NCBI RefSeq assembly: GCF_903819165.1
Contig: NZ_CAIJCS010000026.1
Location: forward strand, 79,824 to 143,823
DNA length: 64,000 nucleotides
Direction: 5' to 3'
DNA from: Aedoeadaptatus nemausensis
Lineage (GTDB): Bacteria; Bacillota; Clostridia; Tissierellales; Peptoniphilaceae
Shown: positions 50,344-60,101 of the stretch, piece by piece
Numbering within the stretch: position 1 is the stretch's first letter
Layout of the letters: each line of letters starts with the position of its first letter
The notes under the pieces: generated by a model
What the model was told of the DNA's origin: nothing
Databases searched by the model: none
What the model saw: only the letters and a program-made list of their open reading frames with translations
Position numbers and translations under genes: made by a program

Positions 50344-50430
50344 CTATTTTCTTGCCAACAATGCAATCGTCTCACAGTGGCTTTAGTCATCAGTATGGAT
50401 AAAATATAATTTTTTCAAAAGCTTCGTATT
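50344..50430 (-). repeat. Remnant coding 'HCETIALLARK' tail
   Basis: Minus frame reads I-H-T-D-D-stop-S-H-C-E-T-I-A-L-L-A-R-K-stop. The DNA GTCATCAGTATGGATAAAA matches the copy at 52830-52865 (with a few changes), showing a dispersed repeat. Confidence 0.5.
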
Positions 50431-50455
50431 GATAACCAAGTTTCGGTTTTGGAGT

Positions 50456-50989
50456 TTAAATATTAACATCGTATTCTGCTTTTAATTTTTTTACTAAAAT
50501 CCTCATTAATCCAGCTATTGTTGCGGGGTTTAAATATGTTTGTCCAAAATGGTGCGTGGCGTAGCTACCCATATCTTCTTCTAAAAATTCTTTTGCTTCT
50601 TTCTCGGTTAAATATTGTTGAAATATAGCAATGTCTTCTTCAAACCTACTTTTATAAAGTCTTTCATACTCTTCCAATCCCCGGTTTATCCAAAATGTAT
50701 CATAGTAGGGTTCCTTGTATGCTTTAAGCCAATCCCACATAATTTCAGGATCATAAACATTAGGGTTTTCTAAATGGCATCTTTTACAAAGTAAGACATA
50801 ATTCGACGGAATATCTTCACCACCCAAGGATCTTGGAATTATATGACATCTCTCTAGCCTTCTTTTTGATCCACATCTCCAACATCTTTCTAATGCTTCC
50901 GATGCATCAACACTTAAGTTGGTTTCATCAATTCTAGAAAACCAATAATCACATATTTCTTCTTTCGTTGTTTTGATTTCTTTTATCAT
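50456..50989 (-). CDS. HNH endonuclease
   Basis: 177 residues. C-W-R-C...'RLERCHIIPRSLGGEDIPSNYVLLCKRCH' carries the HNH signature (catalytic His after Cys, Asn, final His) with two CxxC zinc knuckles. The rest is helical. It could be a stand-alone nicking or restriction-type nuclease, or a phage gene; no methyltransferase partner is seen. RBS is weak. Confidence 0.85.
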   Translation of the reverse strand: MIKEIKTTKEEICDYWFSRIDETNLSVDASEALERCWRCGSKRRLERCHIIPRSLGGEDIPSNYVLLCKRCHLENPNVYDPEIMWDWLKAYKEPYYDTFWINRGLEEYERLYKSRFEEDIAIFQQYLTEKEAKEFLEEDMGSYATHHFGQTYLNPATIAGLMRILVKKLKAEYDVNI

Positions 50990-51211
50990 ATTTACTTCCC
51001 TCTATTGACATTCCACTTTAAAATTTACATTAGGTAAAGCAGATCTTTATTCCAACTTTATTCCTCAGAAATATATTCGTTCTAAATAATTGTGTCTCTT
51101 AAAATATTTAGATTCACGTAATAAATGTTATCTCTTCCGGTAATTTCTCTCTCATCGTCTTGTAAATTTTATTTCAGACTCTATATAACTTGTTATCAAC
51201 ATTTGCCAAAC

Positions 51212-51778
51212 TTATACTGAATAGTCTAGATTTCTAGCTAAGACCACATCATTTTCATCTTGATATATTGGTATACAAATAATATCGAGTAATTCATTTA
51301 TTAAGAGAATTCTTTCTGACTTATTAAGATCTAAAATCAAGGCCTTGGACATAAAAAGTAGTGTCCCCGTACCAATTATTTGTAACTTCTCTATTGTTTT
51401 CGCTAAAAAGTATTTAGTCATTTGTATTTTTTCATTAAAACCTATTATCTCATCTGTCAGATAAAATTCATCTATTATAGTAACGGATCCCAATCCTCCG
51501 AATTCGTTACAATAAATATTATAAGCATTTGCTACATATTCCAAATCACCGGAAATACCATCAGCTAATGGTAAAATAACTTCCAGATTATAGATGTTAA
51601 AAATATAAAAATTCACAGTAGCTTTAAAGTTTTCAACGTCTAAATCGTCCGGATCTAAATAATCGAAAAAAACCATTCTTCCTTCTATGACGTCATCGAA
51701 TTCGTGAGCGGGCGTTAAAATGATTTCGAAATCATATTTCTCATACTTTTGAGAAAATCGACTGAATTGATGTGTCAT
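51212..51778 (-). CDS. Partner protein of the HEPN-like gene, unknown family
   Basis: 188 residues from the ATG at 51778, five bases after GGAGG; a start four codons earlier is possible. Its 5' end lies inside the HEPN-like gene (38-bp overlap), which suggests translational coupling and a shared complex. The sequence is acidic, alpha/beta ('FEIILTPAHEFDDVIEGRMVFFDYLDPDDLDVENF') with no motif I recognise. Confidence 0.7.
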   Translation of the reverse strand: MTHQFSRFSQKYEKYDFEIILTPAHEFDDVIEGRMVFFDYLDPDDLDVENFKATVNFYIFNIYNLEVILPLADGISGDLEYVANAYNIYCNEFGGLGSVTIIDEFYLTDEIIGFNEKIQMTKYFLAKTIEKLQIIGTGTLLFMSKALILDLNKSERILLINELLDIICIPIYQDENDVVLARNLDYSV

Positions 51779-52571
51779 CCAATCCTCCATACTCCGGTAA
51801 AGTCAAAACTTTTATATATCTAGCTATGATATCTTGATCAAGAATTTCTCCCTTGAATGCGATATGCTCTAAACTATCTATACAATTAGCCTTCTTTTCA
51901 AATTCTATTTCTTTCTGTAGATCGAACTTGTTTAATAACTTTATTTTTTCTACTTTCATCAAGTTTTCTTTATGAACGAAAGAAACATAACGTGATCCTA
52001 CAAATGCTGTTACAAATAAATGAGGGATGTACATCTTTTTCTTTTGTTCTATAGTATATTCAAATAAAATTTTATTATTACTAGAGCTTGTAAAGCTAAT
52101 AATCTCTATAAATTGACTGAAAATATTAACTGTACTTCTAATATAATTCCATATATATTCAGATAAAGATAGGCAGTCTTCAACTGAAGGCGGCGAATGA
52201 TTTTCATGCTCTATTAGGTTTCTAATATTCAGGTACTTATTCAATGTCAACGTTTTTATAATTTCAAAATATTCTAAATCCCCTAGAAAATCTTTCTTTT
52301 TCTGTTTAGATTCATATTTTATATTATCGATACCTAAATTTTTTCTTAGCTCCAAAGAAGTTACATTAAACGCTCTTTTTAAAGATAAAAATCCTTGATT
52401 TAGCTTTTCTTCATTTCCCTTACAATTTAGTATAGTGTCATTTGCCTCTTCCCAAATTTTATACGCACTTATTAATCCATTTATTCTACCCATATTTTTT
52501 ATACTACCGACCGTATTATCTTCAAATATTTTTGTATCTACCCATATTGTATCTATAAAACTTCTTTCCAT
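51741..52571 (-). CDS. HEPN-like protein
   Basis: 276 mostly helical residues. 'LNKYLNIRNLIEHENHSPPSVEDCLSLSEYIW' contains R117-N-L-I-E-H122, the R-x4-H motif of HEPN ribonucleases found in toxins and defence proteins, set in helices as expected. No other domain is seen. RBS AGGAAGGG. Function as an RNase toxin or abortive-infection effector is inference; it may instead be a non-catalytic HEPN. Confidence 0.6.
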   Translation of the reverse strand: MERSFIDTIWVDTKIFEDNTVGSIKNMGRINGLISAYKIWEEANDTILNCKGNEEKLNQGFLSLKRAFNVTSLELRKNLGIDNIKYESKQKKKDFLGDLEYFEIIKTLTLNKYLNIRNLIEHENHSPPSVEDCLSLSEYIWNYIRSTVNIFSQFIEIISFTSSSNNKILFEYTIEQKKKMYIPHLFVTAFVGSRYVSFVHKENLMKVEKIKLLNKFDLQKEIEFEKKANCIDSLEHIAFKGEILDQDIIARYIKVLTLPEYGGLDDTSIQSIFSKV

Positions 52572-53007
52572 ATTCCCTTCCTAGTCACTTGATATTGGGT
52601 TCATGCATCTCTAATGCCCGGTTTATAACCTATCCGATACCATTATTTTTCTATTCAATTTATAAATCTTATTTCTTCGACAACAATGAAATCACTTCAG
52701 CCGTCGAATCTTGTCAATGGTCGCACCCTCGCGGGCGTTTCTCTTGGAGATTCTCTACATGAGACCTACCTCTATTGCTACTCCGATTCGCTATGCGAAT
52801 CTCGCACCAATAGGGTTAGGGCTTCACAATGGCTTGAGTGGTCAGTATGGATAAAACTTCATATTTTTCAAAAGCCTAGTATGTGGGAATATATCTATGA
52901 TATAAATTCCTTCTCCCATTACATAATATACTATTAATAAGCAAAGAAAAATAGCCCTATATCACCTTTACTTTATAATGGAAAATCTGCCCTTATCTAC
53001 AAGTCGA
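52572..53007. other. Degenerate region with repeat remnants
   Basis: No intact gene. It holds the third copy of the 'HCE..LL' tail repeat on the minus strand and an 83-codon plus-strand frame that merely reads that repeat backwards. Confidence 0.6.
52778..52885 (-). repeat. Remnant coding 'HTDHSSHCEALTLL' tail
   Basis: Minus frame reads H-T-D-H-S-S-H-C-E-A-L-T-L-L-V-R-D and stops; upstream in another frame 'KAFEKYEVLSIL' continues it. It is the best-preserved of three copies (45383, 50344, here). Confidence 0.5.
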
Positions 53008-53423
53008 TTATCTTAAAAAATCTTCTAATAACAACTTCAGTTTTTTCAATATATTATTCTTACGCCATTGTATAGCTTGATAACTCACTTTCTTTATTCT
53101 TGTAATACTCGAAAGAATTTCATCCTGAAAGTACAAACGCTCAATGATGCCCCTTTCTTCTGCATTGAGTCTTGAAATTGTATTTCTGACTGCTTCAATC
53201 ATCATCTGTGTTTCAACAATCTTTTCTACATCAACACTTTCATCAACAATATTATCTACAAAATGTCCGTCATGATCCAATGATGAAAAAAGAGCAAGTG
53301 GTTTTTTCTTTCCACCTGCTCCAAATACTTTTCGTGTTCTCTTTCTCGCCAGTAGACTTTATAAATATCTTCACTGACTTTGACCTTTTGTCCGTTGATA
53401 TAAAGGTAATATTTTTTTGGCAT
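53008..53423 (-). pseudogene. Sigma-70-like HTH protein of integrative elements, frameshifted
   Basis: From the ATG at 53423 (GGAGGAAG upstream) 'MPKKYYLYINGQKVKVSEDIYKVYWREREHEKYLEQVERKNHLLFF' leaves frame at a six-base A/T run (53286-53291). One base restored leads into 'SSLDHDGHFVDNIVDESVD' and an HTH region 'RLNAEERGIIERLYFQDEILSSITRIKKVSYQAIQWRKNNILKKLK'. The intact form, about 138 residues, is a sigma-region-4-like regulator common in Firmicutes conjugative elements. Confidence 0.8.
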
Positions 53424-53463
53424 ATATGCTTCCTCCATTTCTTTTTGTCTGCGTTTTAAAACA

Positions 53464-53503
53464 AAAAAAGGAGGACTCCTGCACCTTGGCATAAGAAGTC
53501 CTC
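53464..53503 (-). terminator. Terminator/attenuator hairpin
   Basis: AGGACT-t-CT pairs with AG-g-AGTCCT around a 13-base loop, then T7 on the minus strand. It lies between the 33-residue ORF and the sigma-like gene. Confidence 0.65.
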
Positions 53504-53547
53504 TAAAACGAAAGAAACTTGTTCTTCCTTTAATTATATTTAATTGT

Positions 53548-53649
53548 TTAGACGAGCATATGGAAAGACAAACAGCTATAAAGCTTATAGGAAAAAGGAC
53601 TATTTTTATTGTGGTTTATTCTTTCAAATAAATATATAGACTTTTCCAT
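53548..53649 (-). CDS. Possible 33-residue peptide
   Basis: ATG at 53649 preceded by GGAGGGATAGAA; reads 'MEKSIYLFERINHNKNSPFS' onward to TAA at 53548. Good ribosome site and Lys/Asn-rich, then hydrophobic composition. It follows the MATE gene and may be a leader peptide or small element protein. Confidence 0.4.
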   Translation of the reverse strand: MEKSIYLFERINHNKNSPFSYKLYSCLSFHMLV

Positions 53650-53734
53650 TTCTATCCCTCCATTTTATAGCTAACTATTTTCCATAAATTAAGTCCTTCT
53701 AATGTTTCAAATTCTAAACACCTAATAAGAAATT

Positions 53735-55087
53735 TTACGCTTGAACTTTTTCTTTCCCCATTTTATTCAGTTCCCCAATCATCATGAAAACGCCAACAAC
53801 AATCATAATGAAATCAACAAGTGGCTGTGTAAACCAAACAGCTTTTACTCCAAATATCATTGGCAATAAAATCATGGCAGGAACAAACAAAAACAGTTGT
53901 CTAAGCATTACGATTATCCCAGCTTTCTTTCCGTTTCCGATTGATTGGAAGAAAGTAACAGTCATAACCATTACTCCATACAAAATAAATACGGAATAGA
54001 ACAATCTAAAGTTTCCAACACCCTGTGCAATGATGTTTGCTTCTACACCGAATAAAGATAGTATTTGACTTGAAAGCAATAAAGACGGAATCCAAAAGAT
54101 TGCTGCAAGAACTAAACCGCCAATAGAAAAGACCTTCATAGCCTGTCTTACTCTGTCATACTGCTTTGCTCCAAAGTTTGTTCCAACAACAGGTTGTAAG
54201 CCTTGACTCATTCCCCAAAGAGGAATAAATGAAAAGGCATATACACGAAGTGATGCCGCCATCAAAATTCCATTGGTATCTCCGCCATACTTAAATGCCA
54301 TTTTATAGAGCATAGTCTGTTGAATCATAAACAAAAGCTGCATCATCATAGCGGATGAACCGACAGAAAACATTTCTTTTTTAATTTCCGCATCAGACTT
54401 TATCTTATGGATTTTAACAACTTTACTCTTTTTCAAGAAATAATGTAGTGTTGCCACTGCCTGAACAAATTGTGCTGTGATGGTTGCAAGGGCAGCGCCT
54501 TCAATCGCATATTCACCCATAACTGTCATTAAAATCGGATCAAGAATGATATTCAGTAATGCTCCAAATCCCATAATCGTCATAGCTTTTTTCATCAGTC
54601 CTTCGCCACGCATAACCATGTTTGCGGACTGTGTGAAGTTTACAAATAGAGAACCTATAAAAATTACTCTAAGGTATCTAATACCATAGGCTTTGATTTC
54701 ACCCGTTGCACCGACCATATCTAAAAAATGCGGAGCAAGAAGTATTCCTCCAACTGTAATAATTACAGAGAAGAAAATCACCCAATAGATTAGGTTACCC
54801 ATAATTTTATCTACAGTTTTTTGATCCCCTTTACCGATTGCTCTTGAAAGTACAGATGCAGAACCTACACCAAGTAAAGTTGAAACACCGCTGTTGAAAA
54901 AGGTAAGTGGCATTGCGACACCACAGGCAGTCATTGCTGTCTGTCCTATAATTTTCCCTGCAAATATTCCGTCCATTAACGGATACAGACCGATAACAAT
55001 CATTCCGATAACTGCCGGAATAGATAACTGAAAGAGTAAATCTATCGGTCTTTTTGTTAATAATTGTTCTTTCATATCTTGTTTCAT
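53735..55087 (-). CDS. MATE-family efflux transporter (cassette 2)
   Basis: 450 residues, twelve membrane helices: 'LLFQLSIPAVIGMIVIGLYPLMDGIFAGKIIG', 'GVGSASVLSRAIGKGD', 'VPVVGTNFGAKQYDRVRQA' shape. By family it exports drugs or metabolites by cation antiport. It is the last gene of cassette 2, 26 bp after the exporter; cassette 1 has no MATE. Confidence 0.93.
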   Translation of the reverse strand: MKQDMKEQLLTKRPIDLLFQLSIPAVIGMIVIGLYPLMDGIFAGKIIGQTAMTACGVAMPLTFFNSGVSTLLGVGSASVLSRAIGKGDQKTVDKIMGNLIYWVIFFSVIITVGGILLAPHFLDMVGATGEIKAYGIRYLRVIFIGSLFVNFTQSANMVMRGEGLMKKAMTIMGFGALLNIILDPILMTVMGEYAIEGAALATITAQFVQAVATLHYFLKKSKVVKIHKIKSDAEIKKEMFSVGSSAMMMQLLFMIQQTMLYKMAFKYGGDTNGILMAASLRVYAFSFIPLWGMSQGLQPVVGTNFGAKQYDRVRQAMKVFSIGGLVLAAIFWIPSLLLSSQILSLFGVEANIIAQGVGNFRLFYSVFILYGVMVMTVTFFQSIGNGKKAGIIVMLRQLFLFVPAMILLPMIFGVKAVWFTQPLVDFIMIVVGVFMMIGELNKMGKEKVQA

Positions 55088-55113
55088 TGCCTTCTCCTCT
55101 CTTAGACCAATTT

Positions 55114-56859
55114 TTATATAATTTTTAGTCCTTTATTTTTTTCTTGGAGCTCTACCATATTTTTATAAATCCCATTTAAAGCAATTAGCTCATTATGGGT
55201 TCCTTGTTCTGCAATATTCCCTTCCTTGATTACAATAATACTATCGGCATCTCTAATAGTATTTAATCTATGGGCGATAACTAATAATGTTTTATTCTTT
55301 ACCAATTCACTGATTGCTTCCTGTATATAGCTTTCATTGTCCACATCAACACTTGCTGTTGCCTCGTCAAGAATTACAATAGGAGCATCTTTTAATATGC
55401 AGCGAGCAATAGAAATTCTTTGTTTTTCACCACCGGATAGAGTTGCTCCGCCTTCTCCAATCATTGTGTCAAATCCATCAGGAAGTGCCATAATAAAATC
55501 ATAGCATCTTGCTTTTTTTGCAGCTTCTATAACTTCTTCTTTCGTCGCATTTTCTTTCCCCATGGCAATATTGTTAAAAATCGTATCTTGAAACAAATAC
55601 ACTCTCTGGAAAACCATACTAATTTCCGACATCAATTCAGATAGCGAAACATCCTTTATATTCACCCCTCTAATCAAAATTTCACCGGAGTCTACATCCC
55701 AAAATCTTGCCAAAAGATTTGCTACTGTAGATTTTCCTCCTCCGGACTGTCCAACTAAAGCTGTCATTGTATTCTTTTTCATTTCAAAATTCATATCATG
55801 CAAAACCTCTTTTTCTCCATAAGAAAATTTCACATGATTAAAACTAATTTCCGGCTCACCAAACTTAGCCTTTAAGAGATGTTTTTTACCTGTATCCTGT
55901 AGTTCTGTTTCATTTAATACTTCTTCAATACGATCTAAAGCAGCATTCATAACTGTTAGCCTGCTTGCTTCTCCATAAAGAGTTTTTAATGGACTGAATA
56001 AGTCAAATACAAATAGTATCAGTCCTAACACATAAGGAAGTTTCAACATTCCTTGTAAATGAAGATACAAAGCAAGTGCCAAAATAAAAGTAATTCCGAT
56101 ACCATAAATAATGTTCAATCCGCTTGTCCAAGGTGTCATCTTCTTTTCAAACTTTATAGAAGTGTCTCTTGATGAAGCAAAGCTATCTGTAAGAGCCTTT
56201 GAATTGTCTCCTAAAAGGTTATAGCTTTTGATTACACTAATTCCTTCTGCAAATGACAAAACTGCATCTGTTAGCTTCTCTCCTTGCTCTTGCCTGATAA
56301 CAGCTTCAGATAAAGACATTTTATTCATTCTGCTTGCAAGTAATGTTGCTATTAGAGTTACACACACAGACACAAGACCTATTCTATAATCTAAAACAAA
56401 CATGAATATAGTAAGCACAACGGTTGAAAGCACATAACTCATCATATTAGCTATGGTACTCATGGATACTTCCTCAATGAATGACATATCTGAACTTAAA
56501 ACAGAATTGATTTTTCCTAAATTTCCTGATGTGAAATATCCCATAGGAAGTTTTCTAAGGTGATTTCCAAGCTCCATCCTTTTATCTGCAAAAATCAGAA
56601 AGCCAGCAGCACTTTGCAATTTATCGCTTAAAAAATGAACCAATGCCTGTACCAACACTACCAAACCAAGTCCTATTCCTACATACAAGAATGTTTTCGG
56701 TGATATTGTCTTTTCATAAAATCCTATCAATACAGTAAATGCAATAAAAATAGGCATTTTACTTAAAACAGATTCAATAAAGGCAAAAACAAATGCCCCT
56801 TTAATTCTATTTTTATACTTTCCTGACAAGTTTAAAATTCTTGATATTAGTTTAAACAT
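55114..56859 (-). CDS. ABC exporter half-transporter (second of pair, cassette 2)
   Basis: 581 residues; type-1 membrane domain (about 15-300) plus ATPase with GQSGGGKST, LSGGEKQR and IVILDEATASVD. It overlaps the preceding half-transporter gene by eight bases and should form a heterodimer with it. Confidence 0.92.
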   Translation of the reverse strand: MFKLISRILNLSGKYKNRIKGAFVFAFIESVLSKMPIFIAFTVLIGFYEKTISPKTFLYVGIGLGLVVLVQALVHFLSDKLQSAAGFLIFADKRMELGNHLRKLPMGYFTSGNLGKINSVLSSDMSFIEEVSMSTIANMMSYVLSTVVLTIFMFVLDYRIGLVSVCVTLIATLLASRMNKMSLSEAVIRQEQGEKLTDAVLSFAEGISVIKSYNLLGDNSKALTDSFASSRDTSIKFEKKMTPWTSGLNIIYGIGITFILALALYLHLQGMLKLPYVLGLILFVFDLFSPLKTLYGEASRLTVMNAALDRIEEVLNETELQDTGKKHLLKAKFGEPEISFNHVKFSYGEKEVLHDMNFEMKKNTMTALVGQSGGGKSTVANLLARFWDVDSGEILIRGVNIKDVSLSELMSEISMVFQRVYLFQDTIFNNIAMGKENATKEEVIEAAKKARCYDFIMALPDGFDTMIGEGGATLSGGEKQRISIARCILKDAPIVILDEATASVDVDNESYIQEAISELVKNKTLLVIAHRLNTIRDADSIIVIKEGNIAEQGTHNELIALNGIYKNMVELQEKNKGLKII

Positions 56860-58645
56860 TCATTTCACCTTCCTTTCTGCTGATTTTCCAATCTTTACTA
56901 AATAGTGTCGCATCCCATAATTTACGGTAGTCTGCTGATGATTCTAACAAGTCATTATGTTTTCCATTTGCAACTAAACGACCATGATTCATTACCAATA
57001 TTTGGTCTGCATCTACAATTGCCGGAAGTTTATGAGCAATTACAATCAATGTTTTTCCTTTTACAAGTTCACGAATAGCTGCTTCCATTTTTTCTTCATT
57101 TTCCGGATCTGCGTAGGCTGTTGCCTCATCAAGTACAACAATCGGAGCATTTTTCAAAATAGCTCTCGCTAATGATATTCTTTGCCTTTCTCCACCTGAT
57201 AACATCTTTCCTGCCTCGCCAGCTAAAGAGTAAATACCATTTGGGAGCTTATCTAAAAATTCCATACACTGAGCTTTCTTTGCAGCTTCTATCACTTCTT
57301 CATCGGTAGCTGACAAATTTCCGATACGAATATTTTCTAAGAGTGAAGTATTAAATAAATATTGGTCTTGAGACACATAAGAAATCTCTTTATTCAGTGC
57401 CTTAAGACTCATATCCTGTAAATTTTGTCCTCCAATGCTAATACTTCCCTCTAAAACATCATAGTAATGAATTAAGAGTTTCGCTAAGGTGCTTTTACCT
57501 GAGCCTGATTCTCCAACAATGGCTGTCTTTTCTCCAACTTTTGCTGTAAAGCTCACATTATGAATCACATTTTTAATGTATGTTTCAGGTTGTCCATTCT
57601 CTCCCATCTTGCTTAGTTGATAACCAAATGTAACATTGTCATAGGAAATAGTATGATCTATACCTTTAAACTTGTTTTCACCTTGTTTTAATGGTTCTAT
57701 ATTTAAAGCATCTTCCAATGCAGATATTTTATAATTAAGCTGTGGCATCGTTGGTAAAAATCCCAAAGCCTTTAAGAGTGGTAAGCCAATACTCAAAGAT
57801 AGGCATAATACCAATATCAAATCAGAAAGACTAACATAGCCCATGTAAGCAAAGTAACCTCCAAGCGGCAATGTTAATATAATCGTGCATGGAAGTAAGG
57901 CACTGTATAATGCCATCCATGGCCATGCAGTCTTATACCAAGCGAGTGCATAATCTCTATAATCTCCAACATCTTTAGAAAATCTTTTATATGATTCCGT
58001 TTGCTTGTTAAACACTTTTACTACTTCCATACCATTCACATATTCAATAATGGTATTATTCATTTTTCCACTCGCCATATAATATGGTCCCATTTTTTTC
58101 ATTCCTGCGGAATACATAATCATCATAGCGACAATGCTTAGTGGAATGGATGCCAAAGACATAAGTGCCAGTCTCCAATCAACGAAAAACATTGCAATAT
58201 ATACCATTACAGGCACAATTAAATTGGCAATTCCTTCAGGCAATGAGTGTGCCAAAAGAACTTCCAAACTACCAATATCATCTACAAACATCTTTTTAAT
58301 AGCACCTGTTCCCTTTTCTTCAATAGCTCCTAAGGGAAGATTCTCCATCTTTTTTTGTAGAGATGTTCTAAGTCCAAATAATGTGTTATATGCTGCCTTA
58401 TGGGACATATTAAGACCCAAACCACCTAATAATGCTTGCAAAACCAAACATATCAAAATACCGGCAAGCAAAATAACTAACCTTGTGAATTCCAAATTTT
58501 GTCCTAAAATCAAGGGATTTATAATCTGATAAGCAAATAGAAATGGCACAACTCCCATAATGACACTTAATAGCATAATAAAACTCGCTAAATGTATTGT
58601 TTTCTTATGCGAACCAGCATACTCAAAAACCTTATTTAACATCAT
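56852..58645 (-). CDS. ABC exporter half-transporter (first of pair, cassette 2)
   Basis: 597 residues; six-helix domain plus ATPase with GESGSGKST, LSGGERQR and IVVLDEATAYAD. RBS GAAGGAGGAG before two adjacent ATGs. It overlaps the ECF ATPase gene by 14 bp. It corresponds to 7551-9308 in cassette 1. Confidence 0.92.
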   Translation of the reverse strand: MMLNKVFEYAGSHKKTIHLASFIMLLSVIMGVVPFLFAYQIINPLILGQNLEFTRLVILLAGILICLVLQALLGGLGLNMSHKAAYNTLFGLRTSLQKKMENLPLGAIEEKGTGAIKKMFVDDIGSLEVLLAHSLPEGIANLIVPVMVYIAMFFVDWRLALMSLASIPLSIVAMMIMYSAGMKKMGPYYMASGKMNNTIIEYVNGMEVVKVFNKQTESYKRFSKDVGDYRDYALAWYKTAWPWMALYSALLPCTIILTLPLGGYFAYMGYVSLSDLILVLCLSLSIGLPLLKALGFLPTMPQLNYKISALEDALNIEPLKQGENKFKGIDHTISYDNVTFGYQLSKMGENGQPETYIKNVIHNVSFTAKVGEKTAIVGESGSGKSTLAKLLIHYYDVLEGSISIGGQNLQDMSLKALNKEISYVSQDQYLFNTSLLENIRIGNLSATDEEVIEAAKKAQCMEFLDKLPNGIYSLAGEAGKMLSGGERQRISLARAILKNAPIVVLDEATAYADPENEEKMEAAIRELVKGKTLIVIAHKLPAIVDADQILVMNHGRLVANGKHNDLLESSADYRKLWDATLFSKDWKISRKEGEMNV

Positions 58646-60101
58646 TCTCCTCCTTCAATAAATTTCCTTTTTTATCCATAAAATCCATGATTAACGCTTC
58701 ATTTCCCTTTACAGATATTTTTTTATAACCATTATCACCGAGCATTAAGACGGAATGACAGGTTTTAAATAACAGTTCTAAATCATGAGTAATTATTATA
58801 ATTGGAATCTCCTTTGCTTTTTCTGTAATTAAATCGGACATAATTTTCATACTTTTATAATCAAGTCCCGATGTTGGTTCATCCAAAATTATCAGCTTAC
58901 GACCGGATAAAAATGAAGTAATAATTGCCAGTCGTTGTTTTTGTCCACCGGATAGTTTCTGCGGATGATTGGTTTTTTTATGCCACAGGTTTGTATCTTT
59001 CAGATATTCTCGTATCTTTTCTAAATCATTTTCCGAGTTTTTATCTTTACAAAATATCAACTCATTTTCTACTGTGTCTAAAAAAATCTGAGCATCTACA
59101 TCTTGTAACACGCAATATGAATTTCTAAGTCTTTCTCTTTGTTTCTGTCCATAGCTGACATCCAAATATTTTTCAGATAAACCACATAATGCTTTTGCCA
59201 AAGTACTTTTCCCAATACCATTAGAACCAATCACTCCCATTATTTCGCTTTCTCCAAGCTCAAAAGTTAATTCTTCTATCAAAGTTCTTTTGCCTTGATG
59301 AATGCAGGCTTTATTTACTTTGATACAGCTTTTAGCCACAATAGGTTCTTTTTCTGATATCAATTCTCTTTCATTAAGTGTCCTTAACTCAAGTTCCTTA
59401 CATTTATCATTACTAAGACTACCATTCGGAAAAACATCACATATTGTACCGTCTTTTATATAAATCAATCTGCTAAAAATCTCTTTTAAATAATAGAGCC
59501 TATGTTCCGCTATAATTATTGTCTTTCCCATCGTCTTCAATCTGATAAGTATTTCACTGAAATGTTTTATACTATCGTAATCAAGGCTACTTGAAGGTTC
59601 ATCGAAAAAGATAATGTCTGTATCATAAATAAGTGTTCCTGCTATCGCCACCTTTTGCCTTTCTCCCCCTGATAATTCAAAAATGGATTTTTTGCTAATA
59701 TGATTTATTCCTAACAAGTCCATTGCTTTTTCAACTTTTTCTTTTAGGGTGTCCCTGTCTAATCCCAAATTTTCACCTACTAAAGCAATTTCATCTTCAA
59801 CTACATCACAAAAAAATTGATCCTTAGGATTTTGAAATACATTGCCAATATATTTAGCTAACTCTCCCTTTTTATAAGTAGTTATATCCTTCCCTAAAAT
59901 CTTAATTTCGCCGTCCAAATCACCGTCATAAAATGACGGAATAAGCCCGTTTAGTAGTCTTAAAAGTGTCGTTTTTCCGCATCCTGAAAGACCTGTTAAG
60001 ACTATAATTTCGCCTTTCTTTACAGACATTTTTAAATCTTTCAAAATCAAATCTTCTCCATAATGAAAGGATTTGATTTCTGCCTCTAAAATATTTTCCA
60101 T
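58632..60101 (-). CDS. ECF transporter ATPase with two fused ABC domains (cassette 2)
   Basis: 489 residues: domain 1 Walker A GLSGCGKTT (37-45), LSGGERQK, 'IIFFDEPSSSLD'; domain 2 GSNGIGKST, LSGGQKQR, 'LIILDEPTSGLD'. Same architecture as 3185-4582. Overlaps the T subunit gene by 16 bp. Confidence 0.93.
   Translation of the reverse strand: MENILEAEIKSFHYGEDLILKDLKMSVKKGEIIVLTGLSGCGKTTLLRLLNGLIPSFYDGDLDGEIKILGKDITTYKKGELAKYIGNVFQNPKDQFFCDVVEDEIALVGENLGLDRDTLKEKVEKAMDLLGINHISKKSIFELSGGERQKVAIAGTLIYDTDIIFFDEPSSSLDYDSIKHFSEILIRLKTMGKTIIIAEHRLYYLKEIFSRLIYIKDGTICDVFPNGSLSNDKCKELELRTLNERELISEKEPIVAKSCIKVNKACIHQGKRTLIEELTFELGESEIMGVIGSNGIGKSTLAKALCGLSEKYLDVSYGQKQRERLRNSYCVLQDVDAQIFLDTVENELIFCKDKNSENDLEKIREYLKDTNLWHKKTNHPQKLSGGQKQRLAIITSFLSGRKLIILDEPTSGLDYKSMKIMSDLITEKAKEIPIIIITHDLELLFKTCHSVLMLGDNGYKKISVKGNEALIMDFMDKKGNLLKEENDVK

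Noticed and set aside
52686..52937. 83-codon plus-strand frame
   Set aside because: No ribosome site, and it reads the opposite strand of the repeat that encodes the 'HTDHSSHCEA' tail.
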